Below are positions 44,816 through 48,133 of a stretch of 48,133 nt of DNA, one piece after another. Below the pieces are notes generated by a model. It was not told where the DNA came from and searched no databases. It was given only the letters and a program-made list of their open reading frames with translations. Origin of the DNA: Firmicutes bacterium ADurb.Bin300. GTDB taxonomy: Bacteria > Bacillota > Clostridia > Oscillospirales > Acutalibacteraceae. Position 1 is the stretch's first letter. The number at the start of each line of letters is the position of its first letter. The position numbers and the translations under genes are program-made. Where the stretch lies: assembly GCA_002069015.1 (NCBI GenBank), contig MWBL01000007.1, forward strand, positions 1 to 48,133, written 5' to 3'.

Positions 44816-45748
44816 TCACCCTTCAAACAACTCGGTTGACATATATCTTTCGCCCGAATCGGGCAAAAGAGTAACAATCATTTTGCCTTTGTTCTCCGGC
44901 CTTTTTGCAAGCTCCCCTGCCGCCTTGATTGCGGCACCCGAGGATATTCCTACGAGAATACCGTCGGTTTTGCCGGCTTCCCGCGCCGAAGCAAATGCAG
45001 CATCGTCTTCTACCGTGATAATCTCATCAATAACACCTGTGTTAAGTATTCTCGGTACAAAGCCTGCCCCGATGCCTTGAATTTTGTGTCCGCCCGCATG
45101 ACCCGCCGACAAAGCGGGAGAGCTTGACGGCTCGACTGCAACTATTTTTACCGAAGGCTTTTTCGTTTTAAGGTACTGCGAGGTGCCCGTAAGGGTTCCG
45201 CCCGTTCCGACACCCGCTACGAATATATCAATTTTGCCCCCTGTATCCTCCCATATTTCCGGTCCTGTTGTTTCAAAATGCGCACGTACATTGGCAGGAT
45301 TTTCAAATTGACCCGGAATAAAGCTGTCGGGAATTTCTTCTGCAAGCTCTTTTGCTTTTTGTATAGCTCCCGACATCCCCATTTCTCCCCGGGTCAAAAC
45401 AATCTGTGCTCCGTATGCCTTTATAAGGCTGCGCCGCTCTGCGGACATAGTCTCCGGCATAACTATAATAACCCTGTATCCTCGGGCTGCGGCTATTGCG
45501 GCAAGCCCGATGCCGGTATTCCCGCTTGTCGGCTCGATTATTACTGAGTTTTTTTTGAGAAGTCCTTTCCTAAAGGCATCGTCGAGCATATATTTTGCCA
45601 CGCGGTCCTTAACGCTTCCCGAAGGGTTGAAATACTCAAGCTTAACAATAATTTTTGCCTCAAGACCTTGTTTTTTTTCATAATTAACAAGCTCTAAGAG
45701 CGGCGTTTTTCCTATTAACATGTCAACGCTCGTGCAAATATTCGGCAT
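44816..45748 (-). CDS. cysK: Cysteine synthase A
   Basis: A 310-residue PLP beta-family enzyme making cysteine from O-acetylserine and sulphide. The PLP Lys is in GSVKDRVAKYML and the phosphate loop follows as GVGTGGTLTG; the substrate loop TSGNTGIGLA and the C-terminal GISSGAAIKAA are present. AGGAG precedes the ATG and a consensus promoter lies 70 nt upstream. It leads the cysK-nadA-mnmA unit. Confidence 0.95.
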   Translation of the reverse strand: MPNICTSVDMLIGKTPLLELVNYEKKQGLEAKIIVKLEYFNPSGSVKDRVAKYMLDDAFRKGLLKKNSVIIEPTSGNTGIGLAAIAAARGYRVIIVMPETMSAERRSLIKAYGAQIVLTRGEMGMSGAIQKAKELAEEIPDSFIPGQFENPANVRAHFETTGPEIWEDTGGKIDIFVAGVGTGGTLTGTSQYLKTKKPSVKIVAVEPSSSPALSAGHAGGHKIQGIGAGFVPRILNTGVIDEIITVEDDAAFASAREAGKTDGILVGISSGAAIKAAGELAKRPENKGKMIVTLLPDSGERYMSTELFEG

Positions 45749-45817
45749 AGCTTCCGTCTCCTAAAAATCTTTGATATTTTTCTGTTTTTTAATCGAAGCT
45801 TAAAAATTGTTTTCGTA

Positions 45818-45846
45818 ATTATATCACGGTTTATATCTCTTATCAA
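45818..45846 (-). promoter_or_regulatory. Sigma-A promoter of the cysK operon
   Basis: Minus strand TTGATA (45841-45846), 17-nt spacer, perfect TATAAT (45818-45823). Confidence 0.65.
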
Positions 45847-45882
45847 GAAGTCAAGTCACATTCGGCGACAGAAATAATTTGA

Positions 45883-45910
45883 TTGAAAAAAATCAAGTCT
45901 GTGTTAAAAT
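45883..45910 (+). promoter_or_regulatory. Sigma-A-like promoter of the SGNH hydrolase gene
   Basis: TTGAAA (45883-45888), 16-nt spacer, TAAAAT (45905-45910), about 24 nt before the ATG. Confidence 0.45.
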
Positions 45911-45933
45911 AGAACAAAAAAGGTGTATGCTAT

Positions 45934-46491
45934 ATGAAAAAGATTTTGCTGCTGGGCGATTCTATTCGGGAAAATTATCAAGAGAGGGTAAAAGAGCTTC
46001 TTAAGGGGGACGGCTGTGAGGTTTTTCATCCCGACGAAAACTGCCGTTTCTCCCGCTATACTCTTAATTCCCTGCGTCATTGGCTGCCTAAATGCCCTAA
46101 TCCCGATGTTATTCATTGGAACAACGGCTTATGGGACGTGATGACCGTTTACCCCGAGGACGGCTGCTTTACGGAGTTGTCCGATTATATCAGGGATATG
46201 GGGCGCATCCTCAGAGAGCTTAAAAAGACAGGCGCAAAGGTGATTTTTGCCACTACCACTGCCGTCGGAGACGGAAATCCAAACAGGCTCAACGAGACTA
46301 TTGAGCTTTACAATACCACGCTGATAAATGCCTTAGGGAAAAAGCTTGATGAGGTAAACGATTTGTATTCCCTTACAAGACCGCGGAATAACGTTTATAT
46401 ACGCCTTGATGACAAGGTCCATTTGACTGACGAAGGAATTGAGGTGTGTTCGAAGGCTGTTGCCGACAAGATAAGAGACATGCTCAAATAA
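45934..46491 (+). CDS. SGNH/GDSL-family hydrolase
   Basis: A 185-residue cytoplasmic hydrolase with the SGNH fold. Block I is LLLGDSI with the nucleophile Ser; the oxyanion segment is IHWNNGLWD; and the C-terminal LDDKVHLTDEG supplies catalytic Asp and His. Substrate unknown; relatives are esterases of carbohydrates or lipids. No signal peptide. It is monocistronic, and its last codons lie at the start of a 14-bp repeat that flanks an IS relic. Confidence 0.85.
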   Translation: MKKILLLGDSIRENYQERVKELLKGDGCEVFHPDENCRFSRYTLNSLRHWLPKCPNPDVIHWNNGLWDVMTVYPEDGCFTELSDYIRDMGRILRELKKTGAKVIFATTTAVGDGNPNRLNETIELYNTTLINALGKKLDEVNDLYSLTRPRNNVYIRLDDKVHLTDEGIEVCSKAVADKIRDMLK

Positions 46492-46767
46492 TGCAGTCTG
46501 TCAATAGTTTATGAAAATTTCATACCCAAAAGCGTTGTTAATGCATAAAAATTTCCACCTGTCGGACAATGAGCTTCAGCCGCTGGGCGGCGTCTTTTGC
46601 CGTAATTCTTCCTTTTAGGCACATCCCGATGATTTCTGCTTTGTTTCGTTCTTCTCTGTTTAACATATCTCTCATCCCTCAAGTTTTCCCAGAGGTCTGA
46701 AATTTTAATGCGTTATTTAACTACTATGAAATTATCATAAATCAGCAACACTGAAATAATGCAGTCT
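46486..46767. mobile_element. IS relic with inverted ends and 14-bp direct repeats
   Basis: AAATAATGCAGTCT occurs at 46486-46499 and again at 46754-46767. Between them lie TTTATGAAAATTTCATA (46508-46524) and TATGAAATTATCATAAA (46725-46741), which are reverse complements with one mismatch. Inside is a 42-codon transposase start on the minus strand. The structure resembles a non-autonomous IS or MITE derivative with duplicated flank. The left repeat covers the end of the SGNH gene. Confidence 0.6.
46538..46666 (-). pseudogene. Truncated transposase N-terminus
   Basis: The minus strand encodes 42 residues: MLNREERNKAEIIGMCLKGR followed by ITAKDAAQRLKLIVRQVEI and a stop. The helix-turn-helix pattern is typical of the N-terminus of ISNCY-type transposases, which normally run to about 400 residues. 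The ATG at 46666 has GAGGGATGAG upstream. The rest of the transposase is missing, so the element cannot move by itself. Confidence 0.65.
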
Positions 46768-46795
46768 TGCCTTGCTTTAATACCTGTGTTATACT
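46767..46795 (+). promoter_or_regulatory. Sigma-A promoter of the DUF368 gene
   Basis: TTGCCT (46767-46772), 17-nt spacer, TATACT (46790-46795), 31 nt before the ATG. Its -35 begins at the last base of the right 14-bp repeat. Confidence 0.55.
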
Positions 46796-46825
46796 GATTA
46801 TATTATGATAAAATGAGGATTAATA

Positions 46826-47713
46826 ATGAACGAAAATTCGAAAAAGGGATTTTTATATCGTATGCTTTGCGGGGCGTTTCTCGGAATAAGTATAGTCGCT
46901 CCGGGTATAAGCGGCAGCATAATGGCAGTAATGATGGGAATATATGATGAGCTGATTAACATAATCTCCAATCCTTTCAAGAGCCTGAAAAAGAACATTA
47001 TTTATTGTATCCCTCTTTGTATGGGAGCGGGATTAAGTATTCTCGCCTTTATTAATCTGCTCAAGCTGCTGTTCTCAAGCTTCCCCACTCCCGCATATCT
47101 TCTCTTTATAAGCCTTATTGCCGGCAGTATTCCGACGGTATTCAAGCAGGCAAGGAACGGATTTAAGCTTAAATACATAATCGGTATTGCCGCGGCGCTC
47201 GCCTTTGCTCTTACAATCGGAATGCTTGCAAAGAGCGATTATATTCTTGCCTCGGATTTAACACAAGCTCCCGACAATATAAAAATCGCTTTCTTTTCGT
47301 TTAGCGGCGCAATTGCCGGAATGACAAGCATGATTCCGGGTATGAGCGTTTCAATGATGCTTATGATGCTCGGTGTTTATGAGCCGCTGCTCAATGCCGC
47401 CTCGGAACTTACAAAGCTCGGCAATGTTCCGGTCAATTTACTCCTTGTTCTGCCGACGGGTATATGTTTTGTTATCGGAATGGTGCTCTTTTCAAATCTT
47501 ACTAAAATTGTTTTTAGAAAATTTCAAAGCCTCGCCTATTTTATGGTTTTGGGTTTTATGTCAGGCTCGCTTATCAGCATTTTCCCGGGTCTGCCCAACG
47601 GTTTTCGGGACTGGCTGCTCAGCGGTGCGGCAATTTGTATTGGAATCGGAATATCTTATCTTTTTAAGAGACTCGGTCAGAAATTCAATGTAAAAGAGGA
47701 TTTGATTCAGTGA
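46826..47713 (+). CDS. DUF368 membrane protein (polyprenyl-phosphate transporter family)
   Basis: A 295-residue protein with about eight membrane helices in two inverted repeats. The signatures GISIVAPGISGSIMAVMMGIY and GMTSMIPGMSVSMMLMMLGVY are the paired family motif. DUF368 members (PopT) have been shown to recycle undecaprenyl phosphate across the membrane. If that holds here, it supports peptidoglycan and teichoic-acid synthesis. GAGGATTAATA precedes the ATG. Its stop overlaps the GTG of the next gene. Confidence 0.9.
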   Translation: MNENSKKGFLYRMLCGAFLGISIVAPGISGSIMAVMMGIYDELINIISNPFKSLKKNIIYCIPLCMGAGLSILAFINLLKLLFSSFPTPAYLLFISLIAGSIPTVFKQARNGFKLKYIIGIAAALAFALTIGMLAKSDYILASDLTQAPDNIKIAFFSFSGAIAGMTSMIPGMSVSMMLMMLGVYEPLLNAASELTKLGNVPVNLLLVLPTGICFVIGMVLFSNLTKIVFRKFQSLAYFMVLGFMSGSLISIFPGLPNGFRDWLLSGAAICIGIGISYLFKRLGQKFNVKEDLIQ

Positions 47714-48133
47714 AAAGAAGAAATCTTATCATAACAGCCGGGGCAGTTACGGCAGGAGCATGCTTAATTAACGACATATACAAGAACCTGTCAATAACCT
47801 ATCCTCCCGAAAGACCTGATTCGGATGAAGGCAGCGACCTTATTCACCGCCTGCTTTTTTATCTTGACAATCCGTCTTATGCAAAAAAAGAAGGCATTGA
47901 TATTGATGATAAGTATATAATACAGGCAATAATCCCCGCAAAAAGATATATCGACAACAGATATGACTGCGCCGATTTCCGTATGCAAACGCTCATGCGC
48001 ATTCTGTATTTGCACGGCGAAAGAATAAAAAGTATTTCGCCCGAAGGCTATAGCCTTATACGCGAAGCATTTCTCGGCGAAAAATACTGGATGACCGAAC
48101 CGGGTGAGGATTCGGCTTGTTATTGGTCGGAAA
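47710..48133 (+). CDS. Hypothetical protein, cut by the window end
   Basis: A frame opening at GTG 47710, overlapping the DUF368 stop (GTGA), runs to the window end (at least 141 residues). It has a short hydrophobic N-terminus (LIITAGAVTAGACLI), possibly a signal or lipoprotein-like leader, and then a soluble part with Tyr and Asp (DKYIIQAIIPAKRYIDNRYD). I do not recognise it. Probably an operon partner of the transporter. Confidence 0.7.
   Translation, partial: MKRRNLIITAGAVTAGACLINDIYKNLSITYPPERPDSDEGSDLIHRLLFYLDNPSYAKKEGIDIDDKYIIQAIIPAKRYIDNRYDCADFRMQTLMRILYLHGERIKSISPEGYSLIREAFLGEKYWMTEPGEDSACYWSE

Overview
The window looks like chromosome of a spore-forming, Gram-positive member of the Bacillota, most likely class Clostridia (perhaps Oscillospirales; the order is a guess). 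The evidence is the sporulation genes (spoIIE, spoIID, a CotF-like coat gene), a teichoic-acid cluster with its own ABC exporter, the darA-holB-ricT synteny known from Bacillus and Clostridia, strong Shine-Dalgarno sites, TTGACA/TATAAT-type promoters with mostly 17-nt spacers, and a secreted dockerin protein. Almost everything is chromosomal housekeeping. Mobile DNA is limited to relics.

Layout. 1-3500: initiator tRNA, DMT exporter and a frame-broken spoIIE, all on the minus strand. 3700-7000: a two-component system whose kinase has a very large sensor. 7060-9710: dockerin protein and an unrecognised conserved protein. 9711-10080: a palindromic intergenic repeat. 10081-12386: operon darA-holB-ricT followed by a 56-residue ferredoxin. 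12450-15924: AEC transporter, unknown membrane protein, citrate synthase. 16027-19089: spoIID, a dispersed repeat, a PH-domain protein, a ugd remnant, a cotF-like gene and tRNA-Arg(CCT). 19256-24378: M23 peptidase with LysM and G5 domains, rlmH, PHP phosphoesterase, and a DUF6056-like membrane protein broken at a T7 tract. 24452-33261: an eight-gene minus-strand run for cell-wall glycopolymer: XRE-PH protein, alr, two CDP-glycerol transferases, tagD, tagG, tagH and a fused TagF/GT4 protein. 33460-41781: endonuclease IV; a pckG / propeller-hairpin protein / DapA-family aldolase unit; a phosphoribosyltransferase; and kdgK-eda. 41847-42800: second copy of the dispersed repeat, tRNA-Thr(CGT) and a small gene graveyard. 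42807-45748: cysK-nadA-mnmA. 45934-48133: SGNH hydrolase, an IS relic, a DUF368 (polyprenyl-phosphate transporter family) gene and a truncated gene at the window edge.

Genes that work together. TagD makes CDP-glycerol, the transferases polymerise it and TagGH exports the chain; alr supplies D-alanine for wall polymers. KdgK and Eda form the lower Entner-Doudoroff branch for sugar acids, while GTP-dependent PEPCK and citrate synthase sit at the PEP/TCA node. CysK and NadA/MnmA link cysteine supply to Fe-S and thiolation chemistry (inference).

I found no obvious new defence or mobile system. The most unusual structure is a decayed fic gene (42394-42722) in which a 119-bp segment between 5-bp inverted repeats is flipped; flipping it back gives one continuous Fic C-terminus in frame. 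Others worth a look are the frameshifted spoIIE, the T7 break in the DUF6056-like gene, the matched pair of dispersed repeats, the IS relic with 14-bp direct repeats, and the PEPCK / propeller-hairpin / aldolase operon.
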